Source of the DNA: Streptomyces sp. NBC_00490
GTDB taxonomy: Bacteria; Actinomycetota; Actinomycetes; Streptomycetales; Streptomycetaceae
Assembly: GCF_036013645.1 (NCBI RefSeq)
Contig: NZ_CP107869.1
Location: 5,952,001-6,016,000, forward strand
Length of the DNA stretch: 64,000 bases
Direction of reading: 5' to 3'
Numbering within the stretch: position 1 is the first letter of the stretch; each line of letters begins with the position of its first letter. Positions 1 to 6,989 of this stretch are shown here, piece by piece. The notes under the pieces are model-generated. The model worked only from the letters and a program-made list of their open reading frames with translations. It was not told where the DNA came from and did no database searches. The position numbers and the translations under genes are program-made.

Positions 1-2
1 TG

Positions 3-260
3 GGCCAGCTCGGTGAGGAACTGGGCGTGGAGGAGCTGAAGGACCTCTCGGCCTCCCTCGCCCTGGTCGCGGACGACGGCGCGAAGGTGCGTGAGTCGCT
101 CGCCTCCCGCGCCGAGACCATGCGACACCGCGAGATGGCCGAGATCGAGGGCAGCGCGGGCGAGAAGTCACAGTCGATGCTCGTCGCCCAGCTGCTGCTG
201 TGCGCCGGCTTCCTGGTGTTCCTGATCTACCCGGCCGCCATGCGGGTCTTCCAAGTCTGA
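3..260 (+). CDS. Type II secretion F-family (TadC-like) protein, C-terminal end
   Basis: Partial gene; the start lies left of the window. About 85 residues are visible and end at a TGA. They include a polar helical stretch (VRESLASRAETMRHREMAEI) and a last hydrophobic helix, LLLCAGFLVFLIYPAAM. This arrangement is the usual C-terminus of TadC/GspF-type inner-membrane platform proteins, which anchor the assembly ATPase of Tad/Flp pili. The assignment rests mostly on context, because four pilin-type genes follow in the same direction. TadA, TadB and TadZ would be expected further left, outside the window. Confidence 0.75.
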   Translation, partial: GQLGEELGVEELKDLSASLALVADDGAKVRESLASRAETMRHREMAEIEGSAGEKSQSMLVAQLLLCAGFLVFLIYPAAMRVFQV

Positions 261-302
261 CACCGCCTCAACCCTCGCAAGCCTCTGAAAGGACAACTGA
301 CC

Positions 303-554
303 ATGAACGAGCGGAACTTCAGCACGGGGATCCCGGCGGTGGACTTCCTCGTCACTTTCCTCCAGGGCCGCGTGCAGCGTGCCCGCTCCGGCGAACTCGA
401 CCGCGGTGCCTCCGCCGTCGAGTGGGTCATCATCTCCGCGGTCGTCGTGGCGATCGTCGGCGTGGTCGCCGCGATCATCAACCGGGCCCTGGAAGGCGGC
501 GCAGAGAAGGTCGAGAACTGCATCAACGGCGCCAACCAGAGCGGCACCTGCTGA
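303..554 (+). CDS. Small Flp-like pilin / prepilin-type protein
   Basis: 83 residues, ATG start with AAAGGAC about 8 bases upstream. A basic and polar leader of about 38 residues is followed by GASAVEW and then a hydrophobic helix (VIISAVVVAIVGVVAAII). A small residue before the hydrophobic helix and a Glu about 5 residues into the mature end are typical of type IV and Flp prepilins cut by an A24 peptidase; such a peptidase is encoded at 17288. The protein ends with two cysteines (ENC...GTC) that could pair. It probably forms the pilus shaft or a minor pilin of the Tad system. No TadE-length C-terminal domain is present. Confidence 0.7.
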   Translation: MNERNFSTGIPAVDFLVTFLQGRVQRARSGELDRGASAVEWVIISAVVVAIVGVVAAIINRALEGGAEKVENCINGANQSGTC

Positions 555-586
555 AGCAGCGGAATCGAAGAAGGTACGGGGGTCTG

Positions 587-1030
587 GTGCAGCGCATGCG
601 GGCATGGGTACGCCGTCGGCGGGAAGCCGCGTCACGCGGCGACTCCGGCATGACCGCGATCGAGTTCGTGCTGCTCACCCCCGTCCTGTTCTTCATGATC
701 TTCGCCACCGTGCAGTTCGCGCTGTACTTCTTCGCCGACCACGTGGCCCAGGCGGCCGCCCAGGCCGGTGCCCGCAAGGCGCGTGCCACGGCGCACGACG
801 AGCCGGGCGCGTGGCGGGGCAAGGCGCGGGACGTGGTGGACGACTACATCAGCCAACTGGGCCCGAGCCTGGTGCTGTCACCGGACGTGGAAATGGTGCA
901 GCCGGAGCAGAACACGGTGGGTGTGGAGATCACGGCACGGGTCCCGTCGGTCTTCCCCGGCCTGGATCTCACCGTGCACGCCCAGTCGGTCGGCCCGGTG
1001 GAGCGGTTCGTGACGGAGGACGGCAACTAG
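587..1030 (+). CDS. TadE-family pseudopilin
   Basis: About 147 residues from GTG 587; ATG 596 is an alternative in-frame start. After a short basic leader (RRRREAASRGDSG) comes MTAIEFVLLTPVLFFMIFA, the TadE signature: a Gly-type cleavage position, a Glu at +5 and a hydrophobic pilin helix. The remaining 100 residues are soluble. TadE-like pseudopilins are processed by the prepilin peptidase and help assemble Flp pili at the membrane. The stop codon is directly followed by the ATG of the next gene, so the two are co-transcribed and probably translationally coupled. The open frame continues upstream of 587, but that part reads as the shadow of the pilin gene. Confidence 0.8.
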   Translation: MQRMRAWVRRRREAASRGDSGMTAIEFVLLTPVLFFMIFATVQFALYFFADHVAQAAAQAGARKARATAHDEPGAWRGKARDVVDDYISQLGPSLVLSPDVEMVQPEQNTVGVEITARVPSVFPGLDLTVHAQSVGPVERFVTEDGN

Positions 1031-1450
1031 ATGTCCTCTCTCAAGCGCCGCCTGCACGACGACCGGGGCCTGTCCGCCATCGAGGTCGTCATCCTGGCCC
1101 CGGTGATGATCCTCTTCATCCTCGTCCTGGTTGCCTTCGGGCAGATGGTGGAGGGCCGGGGTGCCATCGACGGCGCCGCCCGCGACGCGGCCCGGGCGGG
1201 CTCCCTCCAGTGGGACGTCGGCAACGCCATGGCGGAGGCGCGCAAGGCGGCCGAGGCCGACCTGACCGACGTCTGCGTCGGCCCGGTGACGGTGGACAAG
1301 ACCAGCGCCGGCTTCGAGGACGCCGAACTCTTCACGGTCGAGGTCAGCTGCCGGGTGAAGGGTCTGGCCATCGTCGGCCTGGACATCAAGACCACGATGT
1401 CGGGTTCCTTCACGGCCCCGCTCGACCCGTTCAAGAGGAAGGCGGGATGA
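1031..1450 (+). CDS. TadE-family pseudopilin, second copy
   Basis: 139 residues; the ATG abuts the preceding stop codon with no gap. The N-terminus is basic (SSLKRRLHDDRG) followed by LSAIEVVILAPVMILFILV, again a prepilin helix with Glu five residues after the Gly. The soluble part contains GRGAIDGAARDAARAGS, the conserved small-residue helix of TadE proteins. Two cysteines (DVCVG and VSCRV) could form a disulfide outside the membrane. It probably works with the preceding TadE-like protein as a heteromeric minor pilin. It overlaps the next gene by 4 bases (ATGA). Confidence 0.8.
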   Translation: MSSLKRRLHDDRGLSAIEVVILAPVMILFILVLVAFGQMVEGRGAIDGAARDAARAGSLQWDVGNAMAEARKAAEADLTDVCVGPVTVDKTSAGFEDAELFTVEVSCRVKGLAIVGLDIKTTMSGSFTAPLDPFKRKAG

Positions 1451-1923
1451 GGAACTTGAGCGTTCCTGCCGCTGTCCGCACCTGGCTGGACTCCCGCCGC
1501 GCCCACCTCGACGACCGCGGCTCAGGCGCCGGCGCGGTCATCATCTTCGCCCTGGTCTTCATCTCGCTGTCCGCCTTCGTGATCGACGGCGGCCTCTCCA
1601 TCTCCAAGCGGGAACGCGCGGCGGACATCGCCGAACAGGCGGCCCGCTACGCCGCCCAGGACATCGACACCGACGCCCTCTACGAGAACGAGGGCGGCGA
1701 AGCACCGATCAACTACGAGAACTGCGACGCCCGCGTCAAGGCCTTCGCCCGCGAGATGGACATGTCCGGCGCGGACATCGCCGCGACCCACTGCGTGGCG
1801 GCGGACGTCGACCAGGTCCAGGTCGAGGTGCAGCTGACGTACTCGCCGGTTTTCGTCGGCATGTTCTACAGCGGCGACGTGGTCGTCCACGGCCAGGCGG
1901 TGGCGGAGAACGAGGTCGGCTGA
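1447..1923 (+). CDS. TadG-like pilus assembly / pseudopilin protein
   Basis: 158 residues from ATG 1447, which overlaps the TGA of the preceding gene. The N-terminal region has a basic stretch, then DDRGSGAGAVIIFALVFISL and an FVIDGG motif just after the membrane helix. This is the Tad-like or TadG N-terminal domain, in which Val-Asp-Gly-Gly follows the helix. The protein is short for TadG (often 350 or more residues) and lacks a von Willebrand domain, so it represents only the membrane and pseudopilin part. It is the last gene of the visible Tad cluster; no clear terminator follows. Confidence 0.78.
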   Translation: MRNLSVPAAVRTWLDSRRAHLDDRGSGAGAVIIFALVFISLSAFVIDGGLSISKRERAADIAEQAARYAAQDIDTDALYENEGGEAPINYENCDARVKAFAREMDMSGADIAATHCVAADVDQVQVEVQLTYSPVFVGMFYSGDVVVHGQAVAENEVG

Positions 1924-2323
1924 CGCCGTCCACCCGCCTCACCGACCGACAGGCTCGTGATCACGCCGGACCCTCCCAGATCTTCTCCGGACCCGAGTAC
2001 GTCATCCTCCAAAGCGGCGTCTGCGATCGGTGGATGGTCGTGAAGCGGACGGGGCCCTGGTTCCGCTGGCCTTCCGCAAACCCTCGGTCGCGTAAGTGGC
2101 GCTCAGCCACTGCGTCTCCAACTTGTCCTGTACTCGCAGCCGTACCCGCATCCGCTGACGATCCGCGGCGACGCCTCCTCCAGCGAGCAGTTGAAGGCCG
2201 GCGCGATCACGGCCGTACCGAGCGGCCACTCACCGCGCTCGAACGCGGCGTCCACCTCGGCGGGGTCGGCGATGCCCGACACCCCCTCGCCGGTCTTCCA
2301 GTCGACCATCCCGCGAACCTGGC
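1924..2323. other. Gene-poor 400-base stretch with decayed coding sequence
   Basis: No intact gene. The minus strand carries the fragment described at 2160-2309. Downstream of it on the same strand but in another frame (about 2150 to 1961) is a further open stretch ending PLWRMTYSGPEKIWEGPA-stop, which looks protein-like but was not assigned. The picture is of a degenerating gene or fused remnants behind the ssgA-like gene. Confidence 0.5.
2160..2309 (-). pseudogene. Truncated paralogue of the unknown gene at 6423
   Basis: Reading from ATG 2309 on the minus strand gives about 50 residues with WKTGEGVSGIADPAEVDAAF, GTAVIAPAFNC and ASPRI. The gene at 6423 reads WETGKGLLGMDDPAEVDAAL, GAAVIGLALNC and VSPRI at the same spacing. 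Similarity stops after SPRI (about base 2160), where the reading frame runs into unrelated residues, while the intact copy continues for more than 100 residues. The fragment begins 15 bases after the stop of the ssgA-like gene and lies in the opposite orientation to the full copy. It is best read as a broken duplicate, not a working gene. Confidence 0.7.
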
Positions 2324-2737
2324 TCACACCCCGCCCAGCAAAGACGCCAACCCACGCTCCAGGGCCGGTTCCAGGGGCTCGCCGCCCGGTTCCATGACGG
2401 CGTACGAGCGGAGCAGGAACCGGTGCAGCGCCGGCGTCTCGAAGACGACGAGCGCGACGCCCTCCAGGGAGCGGAACTCCACGGCGGTGCGGGACGGGCC
2501 GTATGGGTGGACGTGGACGTTGCCGACGCCGGCCGGGCAGCCGAGGCCCTCTTCCAGCAGGCCGCGGGCGAAGGTCCAGGTGACCTCCTCGCCGTCGAGG
2601 GAGATCCAGGGCGGGAAGACGAAGTGGACGGCCAGGGGGTCGTCCGAGGTGTAGCGGAGGGTCACGGGGACCGCCAGCTCCTCGTCGTCCTCGGTGAGCA
2701 GACGCGCGCCGGTGGGCTGTTCCAGGGCGAAGTACAT
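2324..2737 (-). CDS. SsgA-like (SALP family) sporulation and cell-division regulator
   Basis: 137 residues, the usual length for SsgA-like proteins, which occur only in morphologically complex actinobacteria and steer septum placement, spore-wall synthesis or autolysin activity. Family landmarks are LRYTSDDPLAVHFVFP near residues 28-43, the RGLLEEGLGCPAGVGNVHVHP segment near 60 and FETPALHRFL near 105. Which of the family members (SsgA to SsgG) it corresponds to cannot be told from the sequence alone. The gene is transcribed away from the ECF sigma gene at 2924, and the 186 bases between them contain a BldD-like inverted repeat. Confidence 0.88.
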   Translation of the reverse strand: MYFALEQPTGARLLTEDDEELAVPVTLRYTSDDPLAVHFVFPPWISLDGEEVTWTFARGLLEEGLGCPAGVGNVHVHPYGPSRTAVEFRSLEGVALVVFETPALHRFLLRSYAVMEPGGEPLEPALERGLASLLGGV

Positions 2738-2818
2738 GGACGGGCTCCGATGTGGGGCTGGTTGGGCCGATACGTGTGTACGAGCGACTGGAGGGGTCTC
2801 TGATTACGTCGTTGCGGG

Positions 2819-2834
2819 AGTGACGTGCATCACT
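2819..2834. promoter_or_regulatory. Candidate BldD-type operator AGTGACGTGCATCACT
   Basis: Inverted repeat AGTGA-N6-TCACT in the divergent promoter region between the ssgA-like gene and the sigma-factor gene. The published BldD consensus is AGTGA-Nm-TCACC, and BldD controls many sporulation and sigma-factor genes in Streptomyces. Position and sequence fit; binding itself is inferred. Confidence 0.45.
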
Positions 2835-2923
2835 TTCTGCGATGGCTGAAACTTTGTTTGAATATTTTGCCATCTAGCCTTACAAATCCTCAGCCCTAGA
2901 GCAGGTCCCTGGAGCGTTTCGCC

Positions 2924-4765
2924 ATGTCCGACGTTTCCACCGCCGTTTCCACCGCCGACTACGCCCGGATCTACGAGGAGCAGCAGCCGCGTCTCGTCGC
3001 GTATGCCCGCTCCCTCACCCGGAACGCCCACACCGCCGAAGACCTCGTCGCCGAGGCGCACTTCCGGGTCTGGCGACGGCTGGCCGCGGGGCACCGGATC
3101 GGCAACGTGCCGGCGTATCTGATGACGACCCTGCGGCATCTGGCGAGCGCCGCGGGGAGTGCCGTACGGGAGACCCCGCTGGATCCGCAGGCCGGCGAGC
3201 AGGCCGAGGCCGGGCGGCACGGGGACGATCCGGCGGAGCACGTGTCCTCCGTCGACATGGTGGTGCGGGTGCTGGGGCAACTGCCCGAACGGTGGGTCAA
3301 GGCACTGTGGTTGGCCGAGGCGGAGGGGCAGCCGCTCGCGGCGATCGGGCCGCAGCTCGGGACCAAGGAGGGCGCCACCGCCGTACTGCTGCACCGGGCG
3401 CGGGAAGGGATGCGGCTGGCGTTTCTGCGGACGCAGACCGGTGCGCCCGACGATCCCGCGTGCCAGGTGCACTGGGCTCGTATGCCTGCCTATGTACGGG
3501 GTTCCGCCACCGCCCGGCAGTCCGAGCGGCTGCTCGGGCATGTGGACGCGTGCGACGACTGCCGGGCGCGGCTGGCGGCGCTGATGAGCGCCAACAACCG
3601 GCTGCCGGCGCTGGTCGGGCCCGCGCTGCTGGTGTTCGCGGTGGGCGGGACCGGCAAGTTCCTGCTGGGGTTCGCGGGTACGGCGACCGCCTTCGGCGGG
3701 TCCGGTGGCGGGCTGCTGGACGGAGTGCGGCACGGCTCGGTCGGGGTGTCCAAGGCCGCTGCCGCCGCAGGGGCCGTGGTGGTGGGGGCCGCCGCGGTGT
3801 TCCTCGCCCTCGGGCCTGTCGAGTCCGGTTCGATTCCGGCTCAGCGGCAGCCGGTTGCCGAGGCGCCGGTGGCCCAGGTTCCGGTCGCGGAGGCGCCGAC
3901 GCCGGCAACGGGTGACGGGGTGGAGGGCGGTGGTACGGCGGAGGGGGCGGCCGAAGTTCAGCGCGGGGTGCGGGTTCGGGCCGAGGGCGCGAGTGGGGGC
4001 GTACCCGGTGTGACGGAGGCGAAGGAGGGGCCGGTGGACATTACGCCGTCGCCCGCCGGGACCGCGCCGCCGGAGGAGCCTGGGGGCGCGACGCCGGGGG
4101 ATACGGATCCGGCACCGCCGACGCCAGGAGGGGAGGCTGAGGACCCGGAGCCTCCGGCACCGCCGGTCGAAGACTCCCCCAGGACGCCGGAACCTCCCGT
4201 CGAGGAACCCCCGAAAGCACCGGAGCCGCCCGCCGAGGACCCTCCGAAGACACCGGAGCCTCCCGTCGCGGAACCTCCGAAGACACCGATACCGCCCACC
4301 GAGCAGCCACCCACCGCACCGGCCCCGCCTACCGAGGAGCCCGGCCACGACTCCCCCGAGGCACCGACGCCTCCCGCCGAGGGCACCCCCGAACCGGGGA
4401 CCCCGACCACACCGGCGCCCGACCCCGCGCCGGACCCGGCACCCTCGACCCCGGTGGATCCACAGCCGGTTGAGGACCCGAGCCCGGCACCGGCCGATCC
4501 GAGCCCGGCACCGGCCGATCCGAGCCCGGCACCGACCGACCCGAGCCCCGCACCGGCCGACCCAGACCCCACGCCGGTCGCCCCGCCGGTCGAGGACCCG
4601 ACGCCGGTCGCACCGCCCGTTCAGGACCCGGGCCCGGTCGCCCCGCCGACCGAGGACCCGGTGCCGACCGCCCCCGGCCCCGCGGACCCGCCCATCACGA
4701 CCGACCCGGGCCCCGCCCCCGTATCGCCCGGGGGCGACTGCGCGGAGCCCACGCCGGGCGGCTAG
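2924..4765 (+). CDS. ECF sigma factor fused to a zinc-finger, membrane and Pro-rich extracytoplasmic tail
   Basis: 613 residues, three times a normal ECF sigma. Residues about 12-80 form sigma region 2 (YEEQQPRLVAYARSLTRN, AEDLVAEAHFRVW) and 105-165 region 4 (LGQLPERWVKALWLAEAEGQ ... AVLLHRAREGM). Residues 175-215 carry a zinc-finger anti-sigma motif (Cys180; His206-x3-Cys210-x2-Cys213). Two hydrophobic segments follow (about 228-257 and 277-297), then a 300-residue Pro/Glu/Asp/Thr-rich region with four tandem PSPAPAD-type repeats. Sigma, its inhibitor and a membrane anchor therefore sit on one chain, as in the ECF52/53-like groups of Actinobacteria. The tail probably spans or contacts the wall; no carbohydrate-binding domain was recognised. 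How the sigma part is released is unknown. Confidence 0.85.
   Translation: MSDVSTAVSTADYARIYEEQQPRLVAYARSLTRNAHTAEDLVAEAHFRVWRRLAAGHRIGNVPAYLMTTLRHLASAAGSAVRETPLDPQAGEQAEAGRHGDDPAEHVSSVDMVVRVLGQLPERWVKALWLAEAEGQPLAAIGPQLGTKEGATAVLLHRAREGMRLAFLRTQTGAPDDPACQVHWARMPAYVRGSATARQSERLLGHVDACDDCRARLAALMSANNRLPALVGPALLVFAVGGTGKFLLGFAGTATAFGGSGGGLLDGVRHGSVGVSKAAAAAGAVVVGAAAVFLALGPVESGSIPAQRQPVAEAPVAQVPVAEAPTPATGDGVEGGGTAEGAAEVQRGVRVRAEGASGGVPGVTEAKEGPVDITPSPAGTAPPEEPGGATPGDTDPAPPTPGGEAEDPEPPAPPVEDSPRTPEPPVEEPPKAPEPPAEDPPKTPEPPVAEPPKTPIPPTEQPPTAPAPPTEEPGHDSPEAPTPPAEGTPEPGTPTTPAPDPAPDPAPSTPVDPQPVEDPSPAPADPSPAPADPSPAPTDPSPAPADPDPTPVAPPVEDPTPVAPPVQDPGPVAPPTEDPVPTAPGPADPPITTDPGPAPVSPGGDCAEPTPGG
4478..4561 (+). 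repeat. Four tandem 21-base units coding PSPAPAD/T-D
   Basis: Unit CCGAGCCCGGCACCGGCCGA plus T repeats at 4478, 4499, 4520 and 4541 with a few substitutions in the last two. It lies in frame inside the Pro-rich tail of the sigma fusion, so length changes by slippage would keep the frame. Confidence 0.85.
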
Positions 4766-4771
4766 CCGCCG

Positions 4772-4806
4772 ACGGCCTGACTTCGCCCCGCGGATCGTCA
4801 GGCCGT
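4772..4806. terminator. Bidirectional hairpin terminator
   Basis: ACGGCCTGAC (4772-4781) and GTCAGGCCGT (4797-4806) form a perfect 10-base stem with a 15-base loop. It sits between the convergent sigma-fusion gene and the small gene ending at 4814 and can serve both. A second palindrome, GGCGGCTAGCCGCC (4757-4770), overlaps the sigma stop codon. Confidence 0.7.
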
Positions 4807-4813
4807 TACCGTC

Positions 4814-5146
4814 CTAGCTGCTCTTGGAGTCCTTCTCCTCGGTCTTCATCCCCTCGTCGGCCTGCTTCGCGAGCTCGTCGTCGAGCTTCTTGAACTCGCG
4901 GACGACGGCGTCCGACATCTTCGCGAGCGCGTCCAACTGCTGCGTGATGTCCTCGCGGCCGTCCTCCCAGTTGGACTCGAAGTCGTCGAGGGAGTCGTTG
5001 ACGCTGCCGTCGCCGATGTCGTCCCTGTACTGCTCGAAAAGCTTCTTGGTGTGGTTGAGCCGGGTCTTGATCGACCGCAGCTGGCGGCCGTAGTCCTCCA
5101 GCTGGCTCAGCGGAATGGCGAGGTCGCTCTTGCCGCCCTGTCCCAT
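4814..5146 (-). CDS. Small helical WXG100/ESAT-6-like protein
   Basis: 110 residues from ATG 5146, chosen because GGGGGAG lies 6-7 bases upstream; an in-frame upstream start would add an unlikely 14-residue leader. The sequence is almost entirely helical and polar: LSQLEDYGRQLRSIKTRLNH, then DFESNWEDGREDI, then LAKMSDAVVREFKKLDDELA. The N-W-E-D segment between two helices resembles the W-x-G turn of WXG100 proteins, although Gly is replaced. Such proteins are exported by, or act as partners for, type VII (ESX-like) secretion. It ends in a charged tail, EEKDSKSS. It neighbours the Rhs toxin island, whose large protein also starts with a WXG100-like segment. No secretion machinery is in the window. 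Confidence 0.6.
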   Translation of the reverse strand: MGQGGKSDLAIPLSQLEDYGRQLRSIKTRLNHTKKLFEQYRDDIGDGSVNDSLDDFESNWEDGREDITQQLDALAKMSDAVVREFKKLDDELAKQADEGMKTEEKDSKSS

Positions 5147-5241
5147 TCTGGACTCCCCCGATCTCGTAGTCTGACGTGCACGGTACAACGGAAAGATTCC
5201 GGCGAGAGTGAACGAGCAAACGGGGAAGGTCGGTCGGCAAC

Positions 5242-5889
5242 ATGGCCCGCTACATGGAGGCGCTCACGGTCGAACGCGGGGGTTTCCGTATCAAGGTCCC
5301 CGAGTCGTGGTGGGAGTTCGACGTACGACCGGAGTCCCGGGACGACTCGATCCGCCGCATGGTGAACGAACGCGTCCAGCAGCACCCGGAGCTCGCCCAG
5401 TACCGCGACACCTACGTGGACTTCCTCCGCAAGGCCGCGGCGGACGCGTGGAAGTCGGGCGCGCTGTACTGCGGCTGCATGGCGGAGAGCTTCGGCGGTG
5501 ATACGCCCATCACGGGCTCGGTGACGGTGTCGATGGTCGGCGGTCGCAACGAGCGGGGCGAACCCCTGTCGAACGACCCCTCCGTCATCGCCGGCCAGCT
5601 TGCCGTCAAGGAAGCCAAGAAGGAGGGCGACTCCTGGCGGAAGGTGACGACCGTCGACATCCCGGGGGTCGGGCCGGCGGCACGGACGTACGGCGTCGAG
5701 GACATCGTCGTACCCGACGACGCGCTCAACCGGACCATCCGGGCCGTACTGATGCAGACGTACATTCCCGTGCCGGGGCAGGAGGGCAAGGTCGCGCTGG
5801 TGGCGGGGAGCAGCCAGGTGCTGGACCTGGCTGACTCCTTCTTCGACATCTTCGACGCGATCACGTCGACGTTCCGGTTCAGCGGCTGA
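5242..5889 (+). CDS. Unknown protein beside the WXG100-like gene
   Basis: 215 residues; no signal peptide or membrane helix. The N-terminus reads VERGGFRIKVPESWWEFDV, followed by a helical region (MVNERVQQHPELAQYRDTY) and a beta-rich C-terminal half (SVTVSMVGGRN, GKVALVAGSSQVLD). It looks like a soluble alpha/beta protein. It diverges from the WXG100-like gene at 4814 with about 95 bases between their starts, so the two may share control. A role with the toxin island is suggested only by position. No family was recognised. Confidence 0.6.
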   Translation: MARYMEALTVERGGFRIKVPESWWEFDVRPESRDDSIRRMVNERVQQHPELAQYRDTYVDFLRKAAADAWKSGALYCGCMAESFGGDTPITGSVTVSMVGGRNERGEPLSNDPSVIAGQLAVKEAKKEGDSWRKVTTVDIPGVGPAARTYGVEDIVVPDDALNRTIRAVLMQTYIPVPGQEGKVALVAGSSQVLDLADSFFDIFDAITSTFRFSG

Positions 5890-6052
5890 CAGCGGCGGTG
5901 GCGCGGGTTCCGAGAAGGGGTTGGCGTACGACGTGTTCGGCCCGCTGTGGGCGGTGCCTCCCTGGGGCTGAGCCGGGCACCTGTCTCGTCGTATCCGCCG
6001 TTCAGCTTGCGCAGGCTGTGGCCGGGATGAAGGCGTGGGTGACCGTCGGACC

Positions 6053-6400
6053 ATGGCCATCACTGGTGAGTGGGGCGGTGAGCAAGTGCATGAAAAGATC
6101 CCGCTCGTGCCTCAGACGATCGTCCGCAGCCGCTCCCTGGAACAGCTCGGCGGGCATAGCTGGCCGGACCCGCCCCCGGACACGACCGCCATGGTCATGA
6201 ACATTCATGAGCTGCGCCGCCGTCCGGCCGGCCTGCTCGAACCGCATGAGCTCGCTCGCCTGATCGGCCAGGACATTGGCCTGCCCTGGCTGCTTCCACT
6301 GGCTGTGGAGTTCCTCCGGGACACCGCCCCCCGTCAGGCGGCCGGCGACGTGAAGCGTGAATTGGAAGCCTTTCTCTCCACCCGTCCAGAAGAGACGTGA
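6053..6400 (+). CDS. CdiI-type contact-dependent inhibition immunity protein
   Basis: About 115 residues from ATG 6053; GTG 6086 with GGTGAG upstream, or GTG 6035, are alternative starts. The core reads RSLEQLGGHSWPDPPPDT, then IHELRRRPAGLLEPHELARL, then LIGQDIGLPWLLPLAVEFL. This follows the pattern of the CdiI_3-type immunity family: a Leu-Glu-x-Leu...W..P opening, a h-L-R-x-x-P segment and I-G-Q-x-I-G-L...L-P-L-A. The C-terminal part after residue 100 is shorter than usual in the family, so it may be a trimmed copy. Its cognate toxin is not adjacent; the Rhs gene downstream carries a different toxin with its own immunity gene. It is best seen as an orphan immunity gene in the island. Confidence 0.72.
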   Translation: MAITGEWGGEQVHEKIPLVPQTIVRSRSLEQLGGHSWPDPPPDTTAMVMNIHELRRRPAGLLEPHELARLIGQDIGLPWLLPLAVEFLRDTAPRQAAGDVKRELEAFLSTRPEET

Positions 6401-6422
6401 AGATGCCGAACAAATCCGACAA

Positions 6423-6905
6423 GTGGTGGTTGCGATAACACCCGCCTGGAACTGGGAGACCGGCAAGGGCCTGCTCGGCATGGACGACCCCGCCGAGGTG
6501 GACGCCGCGCTCGACCGTGCCGACCGGTACCTCGGCGCGGCGGTGATCGGCCTCGCCCTCAACTGCCCGCCGGAGGTGGTGTCACCGCGGATCATCCGGG
6601 CACTGGAACTGCTGCCCGGCCCGGGGCGGGACTTCCCCTTCACGGCGACCGCCCACCTGGCCCGGCTCGACGGCCGACTGACTCCGGAGCTGTACGCCGC
6701 CCTCCGCGCGGAGGGCCTCGGCGGAGCCGCCGATCACGCGATCGACGACACGCTGTCGTTCGTGCCGTTCCGGGACCTGCCGCTGTGGCTGAAGCGGCGG
6801 CGGGTGTACGTGACGGTGCGGGAGACGTTGCTGCGCTGGTGGCTGCGCCCGGTGGAGGCGGTCGGCGAAGCGTGGCGGGCCGTGCGAGGCTCTCGGTCCG
6901 GCTGA
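6423..6905 (+). CDS. Unknown helical protein, possible immunity protein
   Basis: About 160 residues, taken from GTG 6423 or 6426; the true start is uncertain because no strong ribosome-binding site is visible and the frame is open upstream. Sequence landmarks are WNWETGKGLLGMDDPAEVDA, AAVIGLALNCPPEVVSPRII, TATAHLARLDGRLTPELYAA and LSFVPFRDLPLWLKRRR. The alternation of short amphipathic helices resembles HEAT-like immunity proteins of Rhs loci, but no family was confirmed. A broken copy of the first 50 residues lies at 2160-2309. It sits between the CdiI-like gene and the Rhs toxin gene, all on the same strand. Confidence 0.6.
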   Translation: MVVAITPAWNWETGKGLLGMDDPAEVDAALDRADRYLGAAVIGLALNCPPEVVSPRIIRALELLPGPGRDFPFTATAHLARLDGRLTPELYAALRAEGLGGAADHAIDDTLSFVPFRDLPLWLKRRRVYVTVRETLLRWWLRPVEAVGEAWRAVRGSRSG

Positions 6906-6989
6906 GCTTCACGTCGAACGGGAGTGCCCTGTAAGTTCGCGTGTGCACATAGCTGTTGTTCGTGATGCGCAGGTGACGGGGGTCGCACT

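Noticed and set aside
1961..2150. Minus-strand stretch ending PLWRMTYSGPEKIWEGPA as a DUF5680-like protein end
   Set aside because: The W-x-M-x-Y-x-G phrase is suggestive, but the segment is short, in decayed sequence and could not be tied to a family with confidence.
4478..4561. Regular tandem repeats as a CRISPR array
   Set aside because: Units are contiguous 21-mers without spacers and encode PSPAPAD repeats in frame within the sigma fusion.
6404..6439. Tiny frame MPNKSDKWWLR between the CdiI-like and unknown genes
   Set aside because: Eleven codons, no ribosome site and no likeness; more likely part of the leader or of a trimmed CdiI C-terminus.
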